A stretch of 64,000 nucleotides of DNA from JAHEEM01 sp036396795. GTDB taxonomy: Bacteria > Pseudomonadota > Gammaproteobacteria > Steroidobacterales > Rariloculaceae. The translations under genes were made by a program, and so were the position numbers. The DNA lies in NCBI GenBank assembly GCA_036396795.1, contig DASWKF010000071.1, forward strand, positions 1-64,000. The letters are read 5' to 3'. A model generated the notes under the pieces. The model made no database searches, was not told where the DNA came from, and saw only the letters and a program-made list of their open reading frames with translations. Shown piece by piece: positions 25,785-35,034 of this stretch; the stretch's first letter is position 1, and each line of letters starts with the position of its first letter.

Positions 25785-26822
25785 TCAACCGGCCAGCACG
25801 CGCTCGTACAGCGATGCGTAGGCGTCGGCGACGAGCTCGGCGCTGCGCGCGCTCGCCGTGGCACGCGCGCCTTCCGCGAGGCGTGCGCGAAGAGCCCCGT
25901 CGTGCGCCAGCGCGACGATGCGTTCGAAGAGCTGCCCGGCATTGCCGCTCTCGAACAAGAACCCGTTCTCGTTCGCCTTAACGACCTCGGGAATGCCGCC
26001 GACGGCGGCAGCGACGGTCGGCACGCCGCAGGACATCGCCTCCAGTATCGCCGAGCCCAAAGCCTCCTCTCTCGACGGGAACACGAACACGTCCATCGCC
26101 GCATAGTAGTCGCCGACGCTGTCGACCCGCCCGGTGAACTCGACGTTGTCCAGGTCTTTCGCCGCGGCGCGAAGCGCGGCCTCGTCCCGGCCGCTGCCAA
26201 CCAGCAGAAACACCAGATTCGGCGCGGCGCTTTTCGCCCGGCGCGCCGCCTCCAGGATGATGCTCTGACCTTTGTGGCGATCGTCGAGCTCGCCGACGTG
26301 GCCGATGACGAGCTTGCCGGGGTAGCGAGCCCGCAGCGCCCGGGCATGGTCGGCATCGACGCTGATCCTCGACGTGCAATCGAGTATCGTCTCGACGTCG
26401 TCTCGACCCAGGTAGTCGCGCATGACGCGCGAGACCGCCTCGGAGACGCCGACGACCGCGGCCGCGCGCGCGTAACACCACCGCGTAGCGGCGTTCGACC
26501 CCGGCCGGTTCAGCACCCGGCGCGTGACGATGAACGGAGTGCCGAGCAGCGAGCGCACGGCGCCCACCTGGACGCTTCGGCCTTCGTGCACGTGGATGAG
26601 ATCCATGCCTCGCACCGCGCGGACGGCGGCGAAAACCGAGTTTGCGACCGGGATGACCTCGAGCCCCGGCATGCCTTCGCGCTCCAGCTTAGCGTGCAGA
26701 CGTGCCTGCCGCCGCACGACGACGCTCTGCCGGTAGCGACCCGCGAGAATCTCCATGAGGACGAGCAATTGCGTCTCGCCGCCTCGAAGCTCCTTGCTCA
26801 AATTGACGTGGCAGAGTCGCAA
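25785..26822 (-). CDS. Glycosyltransferase, GT4-like (second)
   Basis: Second GT-B fold glycosyltransferase. It shows an N-terminal acceptor domain starting LRLCHVNLSKELRGGETQLL, an HVHEGRSVQVGA segment, and C-terminal donor motifs KLVIGHVGELDDRHKGQSI, LVFLLVGSGRDE and REEALGSAILEAMSCGVPTV, with the two Glu of E-x7-E. The frame extends upstream to 26981, but that part overlaps the dipeptidase gene. The conserved domain begins at TTG 26822, 18 nt past the dipeptidase stop, giving 345 residues; this start is inferred and not supported by a clear ribosome site. No membrane helix is visible. Confidence 0.85.
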   Translation of the reverse strand: MRLCHVNLSKELRGGETQLLVLMEILAGRYRQSVVVRRQARLHAKLEREGMPGLEVIPVANSVFAAVRAVRGMDLIHVHEGRSVQVGAVRSLLGTPFIVTRRVLNRPGSNAATRWCYARAAAVVGVSEAVSRVMRDYLGRDDVETILDCTSRISVDADHARALRARYPGKLVIGHVGELDDRHKGQSIILEAARRAKSAAPNLVFLLVGSGRDEAALRAAAKDLDNVEFTGRVDSVGDYYAAMDVFVFPSREEALGSAILEAMSCGVPTVAAAVGGIPEVVKANENGFLFESGNAGQLFERIVALAHDGALRARLAEGARATASARSAELVADAYASLYERVLAG

Positions 26823-26839
26823 GCCGAGGTTCGCTTGCG

Positions 26840-28117
26840 CTAGAGTCTTGCGGCGACGGACTCGACCTCGCGCCAGACGCGAAGCAGGTTGCCGCTCCAT
26901 ATCTTTTCGATGTCCTCGGGATCGTAGCCTCGGCGCACGAGCTCGGCGGTGACGTTCGGCGTCTCGCCGGCGTTCGTCCAACCGAGGATGCCGCCGCCGC
27001 CGCCGAAATCCGAGCTGATGCCGACGTGATCGACGCCGATCAGATTCACGGCATAGTCGATATGATCAACGAAGTCTTCGACGTTGCTCGGCGGCCAGCG
27101 CGTGTTGATCTCGGTGATGGCGCTGACGAACTCGGCGCGCATCGACGGCTCTATCGCGCTCGGATCGATCTGGCCCTCGACGCCGAGCCGCTGCCGCAGC
27201 GCGTCCATCGCCGCCGTGTACTCCGGCGGTCTCACGCTGACATAGGTGTCGAAAGCGACGATCTGCACGACGCCGCCGTTGTCACGCAGGCGCAGCAAGG
27301 TCTCGTCGTCGAGATTGCGCACGTGATCGCCGAGCGCGCGAACGCTCGAATGCGAGGCGATGACCGGTGCTTCCGAAAGCTCGATCGCCTCGAGCGCCGA
27401 TTGCTTGGAGGCGTGAGAAATATCCACCATGAGGCCGAGCTCGTTCATACGGCGGATCACGGCGGCGCCGAAAGGGCTGACACCGTCGTGCTCCGCGGGC
27501 GAATCACCGAGCTGCGGCCGCGGGCTGGCGGAATCCGCGATGTCGTTGTGACCGTTGTGGACGAGGCTCATGTAGCGCGCACCGAGCTCGTAATAGCGCT
27601 CGAGCAAGCCCAAGTCCGTGCCGATCACGTAGCCGTTCTCGATGCCGATGGCCGCGGCGAGCTTGCCCTCGCCGACGAGCCGTTCGACGTCGTCGGCGCG
27701 ATAAGCCATGCCGATGAGGTCGGGATAGAGCACGTCGGTCATGCGATGAATCGCGTCGAATTTCGTCATGGCGTCGGCTTGCGCCTTTGCGTGGTTTTCC
27801 CCGGTCCTCTCAGCCTGGCCGACGTAGACGATGAAAAATGCGGCATCGAGCCCGCCGCCCTGCATCGTCTGCAAATTGACCTGAATGTCGGCATCGAGCG
27901 GGTCGATGGCGTCCGTCGCAAACTCGGGGTCGATGTCGACGTGCGTATCGAGGGCCAAGGCGGCGGCGTGGATCGCGGCGGCATCCGGGGTCCCGCCGGC
28001 TTGCGAAGCCGCAGTCTCCGGCGCCGCGGGCGCGGAGACGGTCAACCCTGGGGCTTCATCCCGGCCGCAGGCCGCAAGCGCCAAGGCGCCGAGCAACAAG
28101 GTCGATATCCGCTTCAC
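26840..28117 (-). CDS. Membrane dipeptidase (renal dipeptidase family), lipoprotein
   Basis: Zinc peptidase of family M19, cleaving dipeptides or similar amides, located outside the cytoplasm. The 425 residues begin MKRISTLLLGALALAACGRD, a lipoprotein signal with Cys17. Metal ligands appear in LDTHVDI (H-x-D), IGIENGY (bridging Glu), MVDISHASKQS and PVIASHSSVRALG. The C-terminal DHVGISSDFGGGGG also matches M19 enzymes. It is preceded by 219 bp of non-coding sequence and followed closely by the glycosyltransferase genes on the same strand, so it may head that operon, although a functional link is not obvious. Confidence 0.92.
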   Translation of the reverse strand: MKRISTLLLGALALAACGRDEAPGLTVSAPAAPETAASQAGGTPDAAAIHAAALALDTHVDIDPEFATDAIDPLDADIQVNLQTMQGGGLDAAFFIVYVGQAERTGENHAKAQADAMTKFDAIHRMTDVLYPDLIGMAYRADDVERLVGEGKLAAAIGIENGYVIGTDLGLLERYYELGARYMSLVHNGHNDIADSASPRPQLGDSPAEHDGVSPFGAAVIRRMNELGLMVDISHASKQSALEAIELSEAPVIASHSSVRALGDHVRNLDDETLLRLRDNGGVVQIVAFDTYVSVRPPEYTAAMDALRQRLGVEGQIDPSAIEPSMRAEFVSAITEINTRWPPSNVEDFVDHIDYAVNLIGVDHVGISSDFGGGGGILGWTNAGETPNVTAELVRRGYDPEDIEKIWSGNLLRVWREVESVAARL

Positions 28118-28336
28118 GCTCAGCCCTCCCGGCTTTTGGAGACGCCCTCAGCGGGCAACGGAAGCAAGTAAAGACAACTCCGGCCGCCGCTGCAACCACG
28201 GCGGCACCCGGGGGCCGAAAATGCGGCGCGCGACAACGGTTTTTACGCTAAGCTGCCCGCTCACAAGCCACAAGAGCGCAGGCTCGACTTCAGGACCATT
28301 CCCAGCTTGCTCTCGGGTGCCCGCGGGGGACCGACG

Positions 28337-30523
28337 ATGCGCCTAGCTCGCTGCTGGTTAGTCTTGATTGCGCTGGGGCCGCAAGCCGCGGGTGCCGCCG
28401 AGCTCTACGACAACGGCCCGTGCTGCATCGACGAGGCAGTCTTTTCCGACGAAGAGCGAGGCGTATGGCACGCCGATGACGCCGCCCTCGATGCCGCGAC
28501 AACCATCGGCGGCATCCGCTTCTACGGGCTCTACGTCGACCCCGAGGGCGTGCTCGTAACCAACTCCGTACCTGACGAGGACGCGTTCACGCTGCGCGTG
28601 TTCAGCGACGACGCCGGCCTGCCCGGATCCCTGATCGGGCAAAGCAGCTTGACCGGGATGCGCACGGATACCGGCGAGGCGTTCGCCAGCACGCAGATAC
28701 GCTGGCACCGCTACGAGATGGCGCTCGACACGCCCATTAGCGTCACGGCCGGCGTCTATTGGATTTCGGTCGTCAACGATACGACTGCCGATGCCGACGA
28801 CGACTGGGCGTGGGGTCTGACGAACGAGAACCCGCAGCTGGCATCCAGCGGCGACTCCGGCGCCACTTGGTCTGAAACCGGGCGCAACGGCAACCTCGCG
28901 TTTGCCTTGTTCGACGCCGGCGGCGTCACCAGCCTCGGGATAACCAAGAGCGTTCTCGACGAGGCCGCTCAGCCGGTGACCGCGACGGAAGTCGGCAGCC
29001 GCCTCGTCTATCACATCGAAGTCAGCAACAACAGTGACGAGGCGGCAACCGGCATCGTCGTCACCGACGTGTTGCCGGAGGAGGTCGCCTTCATCGACGC
29101 CACCAGCACGCCGCCGATCGCGGCGACGCGCCTCGGCCGGACGCTGCGTTGGGACGTCGGCACGCTGCCGACGACGGCGCCCGACAACAGCTTCGTGGCC
29201 GACATCACGGTCGACGTCGCCGCTTCGGCAGCCGGAAAGACCGTCACCAATAGCGTCACGCTGACTGCGATCGACGAGCCGTTCTTCGCCGGCGGCTCGG
29301 CAGCCGCGTCCTTCGATGCGAGCAACTCGGAGGACGTAACCATCGACAAACGAGCGACTCGCGACGGTAGCGCCACCGGCGTCGCTTCCGTCGGTGACCG
29401 GCTCAGCTACGTGATGACGGTGACGAACCTCGGCGGCAGTGCGCGCGACGTCGTCGTCAACGACGTGCTGCCGGCCGAGACCGGCTACGTGGGCGATACC
29501 GGCGGATACGATGCCGGCAGCGGAATCTGGGCGGTCGGCACGCTCGGGCCGGATGCGCCGGACAACGAAGCCACGCTGACGATCGACGTCGACGTGCTGC
29601 CCGCGGCGGACGGCATCGAGGTCGTCAATCGCGCGACGATCACGAGCCTCGACGGAACTGCCACGAACATATTCGACACTGCCGCGGTCAGCGTCTTCGG
29701 CGCGGATCTGATTCTCGAAGCCGTCGACGTGCGCGACACGAGCAATCAGAGTGTCGGCGACATCCAAAGCGGCGAAGTGGTTCGATTCCGCTTCCGCCTG
29801 ATGAACAACGGGCCGGAGCCCACGTCGACCGTCGCAAGCCTCGCGTTCCGCGAACGCTACGCGCCGTCGATCAACTTCCTGGGATTCGTCACGCTGTCGG
29901 TGTACGACAGCGACGATTTCACGGGCCCGTCGCGCGAGCCGAGCGGCTCCACTGGAACGAGCTGCTCGCTTACGGTCGGCCTCCGGTCCTGCCCGCTCGA
30001 AAGGCCCGGCGGGCGCAACACTCTGAACGCCGGCGAGACCATCAGTCTCGAGGTAACGATTCAGGCACCGTTGTTGCAGTCCGACGTCACCCTGACGCTC
30101 GAGGCGGGGGCGTCGGGCAACCCTCTCGATCCGGTCACGACCAATAGCGAAGCCGCGCAGGAGCTTTCGATCGCGCGCGTGGTGCTCCAGGACGCGAGCG
30201 ACCGTGACAGCGGCAGCTGCTTCATCGCGACCGCGGCCTACGGCTCGTATCTCGAGCCCGAGGTGGTACTGTTGCGGGCGTTTCGCGACCGCTGGCTGCT
30301 GACGAACGCTGCGGGACGCGCCTTCGTGTCATGGTACTACCGCCGCTCGCCCGCGATCGCGGCGGTCATCGCCCGCGAGCCCGCGCTCAAGCTTGCGACG
30401 CGCTGGGCGCTGTCGCCCGTCGTCTACACGATCAAGTATCCGCTGGCAGCAGGCTTGCTCGCGGCGCTCGTGTTGGCGCTCGGCTGGAGCGCCCTGCGGC
30501 GGCGGACGTCGGTCGTGGCTTAG
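28337..30523 (+). CDS. Exported DUF11 protein with CFI-box-CTERM tail
   Basis: Predicted surface or envelope-anchored protein of unknown function. From ATG 28337 (728 residues; GGGGGA upstream) it has a Sec signal peptide, then an N-terminal sandwich domain with TIGGIRFYGLYVDP and a cysteine pair near PCCIDE. Two DUF11-type Ig-like repeats follow (about 195-320 and 335-455; SRLVYHIEVSNNSDEAATGI and DRLSYVMTVTNLGGSARDV), then a third beta domain. After about residue 620 comes CFIATAAYGSYLEPEVVLLR and helical segments ending in a hydrophobic helix (YPLAAGLLAALVLALGW) and Arg-rich tail, an arrangement described as CFI-box-CTERM. It precedes the TonB receptor on the same strand. Confidence 0.8.
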   Translation: MRLARCWLVLIALGPQAAGAAELYDNGPCCIDEAVFSDEERGVWHADDAALDAATTIGGIRFYGLYVDPEGVLVTNSVPDEDAFTLRVFSDDAGLPGSLIGQSSLTGMRTDTGEAFASTQIRWHRYEMALDTPISVTAGVYWISVVNDTTADADDDWAWGLTNENPQLASSGDSGATWSETGRNGNLAFALFDAGGVTSLGITKSVLDEAAQPVTATEVGSRLVYHIEVSNNSDEAATGIVVTDVLPEEVAFIDATSTPPIAATRLGRTLRWDVGTLPTTAPDNSFVADITVDVAASAAGKTVTNSVTLTAIDEPFFAGGSAAASFDASNSEDVTIDKRATRDGSATGVASVGDRLSYVMTVTNLGGSARDVVVNDVLPAETGYVGDTGGYDAGSGIWAVGTLGPDAPDNEATLTIDVDVLPAADGIEVVNRATITSLDGTATNIFDTAAVSVFGADLILEAVDVRDTSNQSVGDIQSGEVVRFRFRLMNNGPEPTSTVASLAFRERYAPSINFLGFVTLSVYDSDDFTGPSREPSGSTGTSCSLTVGLRSCPLERPGGRNTLNAGETISLEVTIQAPLLQSDVTLTLEAGASGNPLDPVTTNSEAAQELSIARVVLQDASDRDSGSCFIATAAYGSYLEPEVVLLRAFRDRWLLTNAAGRAFVSWYYRRSPAIAAVIAREPALKLATRWALSPVVYTIKYPLAAGLLAALVLALGWSALRRRTSVVA

Positions 30524-30557
30524 CTTGGGCGGGACGGCGGCGCGTATCCTTTCGCTG

Positions 30558-32858
30558 GTGAGAGGCTCTAACGACAAAACCGCTCGGTGCTCGAGGCATC
30601 TCGCAGCGATCGTCTGCGGCGTCTGCGTCACCGCGCCGTTCGCGCAAGTCCCCGACGACGCGCTCGAAACCATCGAGGTCGTCGGCGCGACGCCGCTGGG
30701 CGCCGCGCTCGATCTCGAGAAGGTCGCCGCGCGTGTCCAGACCGCGACGGCCGAGGAGCTGCGCGAGCAGCGCGCCCTGCAGCTCTCGGACTATATCAAT
30801 CGCAATTTCGGCGGCGTATTCGTCAACGAGGCCCAAAACAACCCCTTGCAGCCGGACGTTCAATACCGCGGCTACGTCGGCTCACCGCTGCTCGGGCTGC
30901 CTCAAGGCATCGCGGTGTATCAGGACGGCGTCAGGCTCAACGAGCCCTTCGGCGACACCGTCAACTGGGCGCTGATCCCGGACTCCGCGATCGATTCCTT
31001 GTACTTGATGCCCGGCTCCAACCCGCTGTTCGGCCTGAACGCCCTCGGCGGCGCGATCTCGATCCGCACCAAGAACGGATTCACTCATCCGGGCACGAGC
31101 GTCGAGGCGTCGGCGGGATCGTTCTCTCGCCTCGGCCTGGAGCTTCAGACCGGCGCTGCAGCGAGCGACACCTTGGCCTACTTCGTGACCGCCTCGCGCC
31201 TCGAGGAGGACGGCTGGCGCGACTACTCGCCGACCGACGCGACGCAGTTGTTCTCGAGCCTGCGCTGGGAATCGGAGCGCTCGTCGATCGATGCGTCGTT
31301 GACCTACGCCGATACGGAGCTCATCGGCAACGGCGCCGCGCCGATCCAGCTCTTGGAGCTGCGCCGCGACGCCATTTTCACGCGCCCCGATCGGACGCGT
31401 AACGAGCTCGCGCTGATCAACCTGTCAGGCTCGCATAGGCCGTCGGAGCAGCTGACGATCACGGGAAATGCGTACTTTCGCGACAGCGATATCGACACTT
31501 ACAACGGCGACGACTCCGACTTCGAGGCATGCGAGGACACGCCCGGATTCGTTTGCGAGGAAGAGGACGGCGAAGAGACCCTGATCGAGGACCAAGACGG
31601 CGAACCGATCGCGGCCGACGATGCCGTGATCGGCGCCACGGTCAACCGCACGGGCACGGCCCAGGAAAGCGCAGGGCTCGGCATCCAGGCAAGCTGGTCA
31701 GCGCCGCTGGGCGGCCGCGACAACCTCTTTGTCGTCGGCCTCGCCCACGACGGCAGCGAGATTGCGTTCGATGCCGGCACCGAGCTCGGACGGCTTGACG
31801 AAACCCGCGCGGCGGTGCCCAGCGGATTCTTCGACGGCGAGTCCTTCACGCGGCTCGACGCGGATGTCTCGAACACGAGCGTATTCATCTCCAACGTCAC
31901 CGACTTGACGCCGCGCGTCTCGCTGAGCCTTTCAGGCCGCTACAATAAGACCGAGATCGATCTGCGCGACCGCCTCGGCACGGCGCTCGACGGCGAGCAC
32001 AGCTTCGAGCGATTCAATCCCGCAGCCGGCCTCACGTTGGCGTTCTCCGACGAGCTTTCGGCCTATGCAGGCTACGCCGAGTCCAATCGCGCGCCCTCAC
32101 CCGTGGAGCTCACTTGCGCCGACGAGAACGCACCCTGCCGGCTGCCTAACGCGTTTCTCGCCGATCCGCCGCTCGCCGACGTCGTCGCGAAGACCTTCGA
32201 GGCGGGGGTTCGCGGGAGCTGGAACGGCGGCAACTGGCATGCGGGAATCTTTCGCGCGACCAACGAGAACGACATCCTGTTCATCAGCGCCGGCGCATTG
32301 ACCAACGAAGGCTATTTCGACAACGTCGGGCGTACGCGGCGCGAAGGCGTCGAGCTCAGCGTCGACGGTCGAGCGGGTGAGCGCCTGAGCTGGTTTACAA
32401 GCTTCACGTCCTTGCGGGCCACGTTCCGGGAGAGCTTCGCCGTCTCGAGCGAAAACAACCCCGAAGCCGTCGACGGCGAGATATTCGTCGAGCCGGGCGA
32501 CCGGCTGCCGCTGATTCCCGAGCGGCTGTTCAAAGCGGGCCTGCGCCTTGCGGCGACGTCGAGTCTCGTCTTCGGCGCCGACGTCCTCGCGAGCGGCGAC
32601 AGCTACTTTCGAGGCGATGAGGGCAACGTGGCCGAGCCGCTCGACGGCTACACCACCGTAAACCTGCGTGCCGAGTATGCGCTCGGCGATACCTTGCGGA
32701 TCTTTTTCACGATAGCAAACGCGCTCGACGCCGAATACGAGACTTTCGGCGTCTTCGGCGAAGCCGATGAGGTTCTCGGCGACGAGTTCGAGGATGGCCG
32801 GTTTCTGTCGCCCGGCGCTCCGCGCGCCGCATGGCTGGGCTTCAGGGGGGAGTTTTGA
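30558..32858 (+). CDS. TonB-dependent outer-membrane receptor
   Basis: Outer-membrane active-transport channel, ligand unknown. From GTG 30558 the protein is 766 residues. It has a signal peptide (CSRHLAAIVCGVCVTAPFAQ), a plug domain with the TonB box-like ETIEVVGATPL and NNPLQPDVQYRGYVGSPLLG, and then a 22-strand barrel ending in the aromatic terminal strand AAWLGFRGEF. The plug segment INEPFGDTVNW-like (RLNEPFGDTVNWALIP) groups it with FecA/CirA-like receptors. An Asp/Glu-rich extracellular loop (about 315-350) could bind cations. No ribosome site marks the start. The frame upstream to 30393 overlaps the previous gene. The downstream MBL gene starts 3 bp after its stop. Confidence 0.9.
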   Translation: MRGSNDKTARCSRHLAAIVCGVCVTAPFAQVPDDALETIEVVGATPLGAALDLEKVAARVQTATAEELREQRALQLSDYINRNFGGVFVNEAQNNPLQPDVQYRGYVGSPLLGLPQGIAVYQDGVRLNEPFGDTVNWALIPDSAIDSLYLMPGSNPLFGLNALGGAISIRTKNGFTHPGTSVEASAGSFSRLGLELQTGAAASDTLAYFVTASRLEEDGWRDYSPTDATQLFSSLRWESERSSIDASLTYADTELIGNGAAPIQLLELRRDAIFTRPDRTRNELALINLSGSHRPSEQLTITGNAYFRDSDIDTYNGDDSDFEACEDTPGFVCEEEDGEETLIEDQDGEPIAADDAVIGATVNRTGTAQESAGLGIQASWSAPLGGRDNLFVVGLAHDGSEIAFDAGTELGRLDETRAAVPSGFFDGESFTRLDADVSNTSVFISNVTDLTPRVSLSLSGRYNKTEIDLRDRLGTALDGEHSFERFNPAAGLTLAFSDELSAYAGYAESNRAPSPVELTCADENAPCRLPNAFLADPPLADVVAKTFEAGVRGSWNGGNWHAGIFRATNENDILFISAGALTNEGYFDNVGRTRREGVELSVDGRAGERLSWFTSFTSLRATFRESFAVSSENNPEAVDGEIFVEPGDRLPLIPERLFKAGLRLAATSSLVFGADVLASGDSYFRGDEGNVAEPLDGYTTVNLRAEYALGDTLRIFFTIANALDAEYETFGVFGEADEVLGDEFEDGRFLSPGAPRAAWLGFRGEF

Positions 32859-32860
32859 AT

Positions 32861-33634
32861 ATGAATCGCCTGCTCAAGCGCATACTGATCTTTCTGGGTC
32901 TCATCGTCGTCGTGATTGTCGTCGCTTTCGGCGCATTGTTCGGCCCGGCTTTCATGGGAATGAAGCCGATCCCCGAGGACTTCGAGCTCGACGGCATGAG
33001 CCTCGTCCAGGACGGCTTCACCACCGCATGGGTCGTGCCCACCGGAAACGGCCAAGTCGCGCTCGTCGACGCGGGCGTCGATCCGGACGGCGCGGCGATT
33101 CTCGAGCAATTGTCGCGGCGCGGCCTGGGACCCGAGTCGGTCGTCGCCGTGTTCCTGACTCACGGTCACTCCGATCACACCGCCGCCGTGCCGCTGTTCG
33201 ACAATGCCGAGATCCTGGCGCTTGCGGCCGAGGCCGACCTCATCGCAGGCCGCGTTGCGCCGGACAGCCCGCTCGGAACCGTGGTTCCCGCGAGTCCCAC
33301 GGGCATCGAGCTGACGCGGGCGCTGCGCGACGGCGAGATTGTCAGGATCGGCGAGGCCGAAGTCGGCGTGTATGCGGTGCCGGGGCACACGACGGGGAGC
33401 GCCGGCTATCTCGTCAACCGGGTGCTGGTCCTGGGCGACGCAGGCAACGTCGGCGATGACGACACCGTGAAGGGCCCGCCGTGGATCTTCAGCACCGACG
33501 TGGCGCAAGCGCGCGCATCCTTGGCACAGTTAGGGCGGCGCTTGCAGCGCGACAACGTCGCGGTGGACGCGATCGCCTTCGCGCATTCCGGACCTTTGCT
33601 TCAGGGCTCCGCAGCGCTGTTGACGCCGGAGTAG
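32861..33634 (+). CDS. MBL-fold metallo-hydrolase with N-terminal membrane anchor
   Basis: Metallo-beta-lactamase superfamily hydrolase, substrate unknown. The 257 residues start MNRLLKRILIFLGLIVVVIV, a membrane anchor or uncleaved signal, placing the enzyme in the periplasm. Metal motifs are LTHGHSDHTAAVP (H-x-H-x-D-H), then YAVPGHTTGSAGYL and LVLGDAGNVGDD; a late His occurs in AFAHSGPLL. The ATG 32861 is 3 bp past the TonB receptor stop with GGGGGAG inside the receptor end as ribosome site, suggesting coupled expression. An in-frame ATG at 32831 lies within the receptor gene and would disturb the anchor. Confidence 0.85.
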   Translation: MNRLLKRILIFLGLIVVVIVVAFGALFGPAFMGMKPIPEDFELDGMSLVQDGFTTAWVVPTGNGQVALVDAGVDPDGAAILEQLSRRGLGPESVVAVFLTHGHSDHTAAVPLFDNAEILALAAEADLIAGRVAPDSPLGTVVPASPTGIELTRALRDGEIVRIGEAEVGVYAVPGHTTGSAGYLVNRVLVLGDAGNVGDDDTVKGPPWIFSTDVAQARASLAQLGRRLQRDNVAVDAIAFAHSGPLLQGSAALLTPE

Positions 33635-33663
33635 AACAGACGACCGACAAACTCGGGGGAATC

Positions 33664-34698
33664 ATGAACGCGTGGCTCAAGGCCGTTATGGCCCTCACCG
33701 TCGGAGCGCTCGGCGTTGTACACGAGCCGGCTTGTGGTCACCACTCGATGGCAGAATACGAACGCGGGGCGGTGACCGAATTCGAAGGCGAGGTGCTGAA
33801 GGAGTCCTGGAGGAATCCGCATATTCTTTTGGAGGTCGCAACGACCGGCGCGGACGGCGAGGAAGCGATCTGGTATCTCGAAGGCGGCGCGGTGAGCGCG
33901 CAGCGCCGCCGCGGCGTGAGCAGCGGTCTGATCCACGTCGGCGACCGCGTGCGCGTAGCGGGCGCCGCATCCACGCGACGGCCCAGCCACATGCTGGTCA
34001 ACCACATTCTACTGCCTGACGGCGTCGAGCTGCTCGTCGGGTCGAGCCGTGAGCCGCGGTGGTCGCAGACGAGCATCGGCAGCGAGTCGGGTGTCATCGA
34101 GGCTCCCAATGCCGCAGCAGCAGAGACGCACGGCATCTTTCGCGTCTGGAGCCAGGGCACGCCCGCGTGGTACTTCCCGGGGCGCGCGGAATATCAATTG
34201 ACGGAATCGGCCGCAAGCGCGCAAGCGCAGTGGGACGACATCGAGGACAACCCGCTGCTTCAATGCATGCCGCCGGGCATGCCGTCCTTGATCGGCAACC
34301 CCTACCCGATGGAATTCGTCGAGCGGGACGGCGCCATCGAGCTGCGGTTCGAGGAATTCGACGCCGTGCGGACGATTCACATGCGCGATTCCGTGGATCC
34401 AGAGAGCGTGCCGGCCTCCCCCTTGGGCTATTCGGTCGGGCGCTGGGAGGGCGACACGCTCGTCGTCAGGACCACGAGAATCAACTGGCCCTATTTCAAT
34501 CGTGTCGGCACGCCGCAGAGCGAAGCCGTCGCCATCGAGGAACGCATCGCCGCCGTCGACGGCGGCAACCGCCTCGACTACGTCATGACAGTCACGGATC
34601 CGGCAACCCTGGTTGGAGCGTTTGTCTGGGAGGCGTACTGGACTTGGCGGCCCGGCGAACGCGTCAGGCGATACGACTGCACGATTGAAGAACAGTAA
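33664..34698 (+). CDS. DUF6152-type exported protein
   Basis: Function unknown. The 344 residues begin MNAWLKAVMALTVGALGVVH, a signal peptide, followed at once by GHHSMAEYERGAVTEFEGEV and KESWRNPHILLEV. The HHSMAEY motif and the OB-like strand pattern are typical of DUF6152 proteins that accompany exported enzymes and TonB receptors. A second domain with LGYSVGRWEGDTLVVRTT and AYWTWRPGERVRRYDC resembles the C-terminal part of the same long-form family. It is 29 bp downstream of the MBL gene and closes a four-gene plus-strand run. The frame upstream to 33481 overlaps the MBL gene. Confidence 0.78.
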   Translation: MNAWLKAVMALTVGALGVVHEPACGHHSMAEYERGAVTEFEGEVLKESWRNPHILLEVATTGADGEEAIWYLEGGAVSAQRRRGVSSGLIHVGDRVRVAGAASTRRPSHMLVNHILLPDGVELLVGSSREPRWSQTSIGSESGVIEAPNAAAAETHGIFRVWSQGTPAWYFPGRAEYQLTESAASAQAQWDDIEDNPLLQCMPPGMPSLIGNPYPMEFVERDGAIELRFEEFDAVRTIHMRDSVDPESVPASPLGYSVGRWEGDTLVVRTTRINWPYFNRVGTPQSEAVAIEERIAAVDGGNRLDYVMTVTDPATLVGAFVWEAYWTWRPGERVRRYDCTIEEQ

Positions 34699-34703
34699 AA
34701 AAA

Positions 34704-34725
34704 GAGCCCGGCATATGCCGGGCTC
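34704..34725 (-). terminator. Rho-independent terminator of the EF-hand gene
   Basis: A perfect 22-nt palindrome with an AT-rich centre (GAGCCCGGC-ATAT-GCCGGGCTC) is followed on the minus strand by seven T residues (seven A at 34697-34703 on the plus strand). This is the form expected for an intrinsic terminator of the minus-strand gene ending at 34796. It also lies 6 nt past the stop of the plus-strand DUF6152 gene and could act in both directions, although the plus-strand side has only a weak U-run. Confidence 0.8.
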
Positions 34726-34795
34726 CAAGTTTCTTGCCAAGAGGCATGAGAGGGAGGGAGGAAATGCTCATTGGCAAGATGTTCAATGCTTTCTG

Positions 34796-35008
34796 CTATT
34801 GAGTGAGTTGACCGTACTCGTCACGATCAATCCCACCGTCCTGGTTGGCGTCCGCCGCGGCGAAATCCAAGCCTTCGACGACACTTGCCTCCGATTCGGA
34901 GATCGCGCCGTCGCCATTGAGATCGACGTCCTCGAACGACGGCATCTCTTGCGCCACCGCTGCAAGCGCAAACCCCATTGCGGCGAGAAAGGTCAATAAG
35001 CTCTTCAT
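34796..35008 (-). CDS. Small exported EF-hand protein
   Basis: A 70-residue protein with signal peptide MKSLLTFLAAMGFALAAVAQ, followed by about 50 mature residues that contain two complete EF-hand loops: DLNGDGAISESE and DANQDGGIDRDE. Each has the D-x-N-x-D-G pattern with Ile at position 8 and Glu at 12, so calcium binding is likely. ATG 35008 is preceded by a strong AGGAGGA site, and a clear terminator lies downstream, so this is a free-standing gene. It may be a periplasmic Ca2+ sensor or buffer; its partner is unknown. A longer frame to 35104 has no signal peptide at its start. Confidence 0.85.
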   Translation of the reverse strand: MKSLLTFLAAMGFALAAVAQEMPSFEDVDLNGDGAISESEASVVEGLDFAAADANQDGGIDRDEYGQLTQ

Positions 35009-35034
35009 GTGTGTTCCTCCTGTCGAGAACTGAT

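Noticed and set aside
24984..26843. 619-residue plus-strand frame across both glycosyltransferase genes
   Set aside because: It is antisense to two genes with clear GT motifs and shows no motif of its own.
30393..30557. Upstream extension of the TonB receptor into the DUF11 gene
   Set aside because: It overlaps the end of a supported gene in another frame; a signal peptide only makes sense from 30558.
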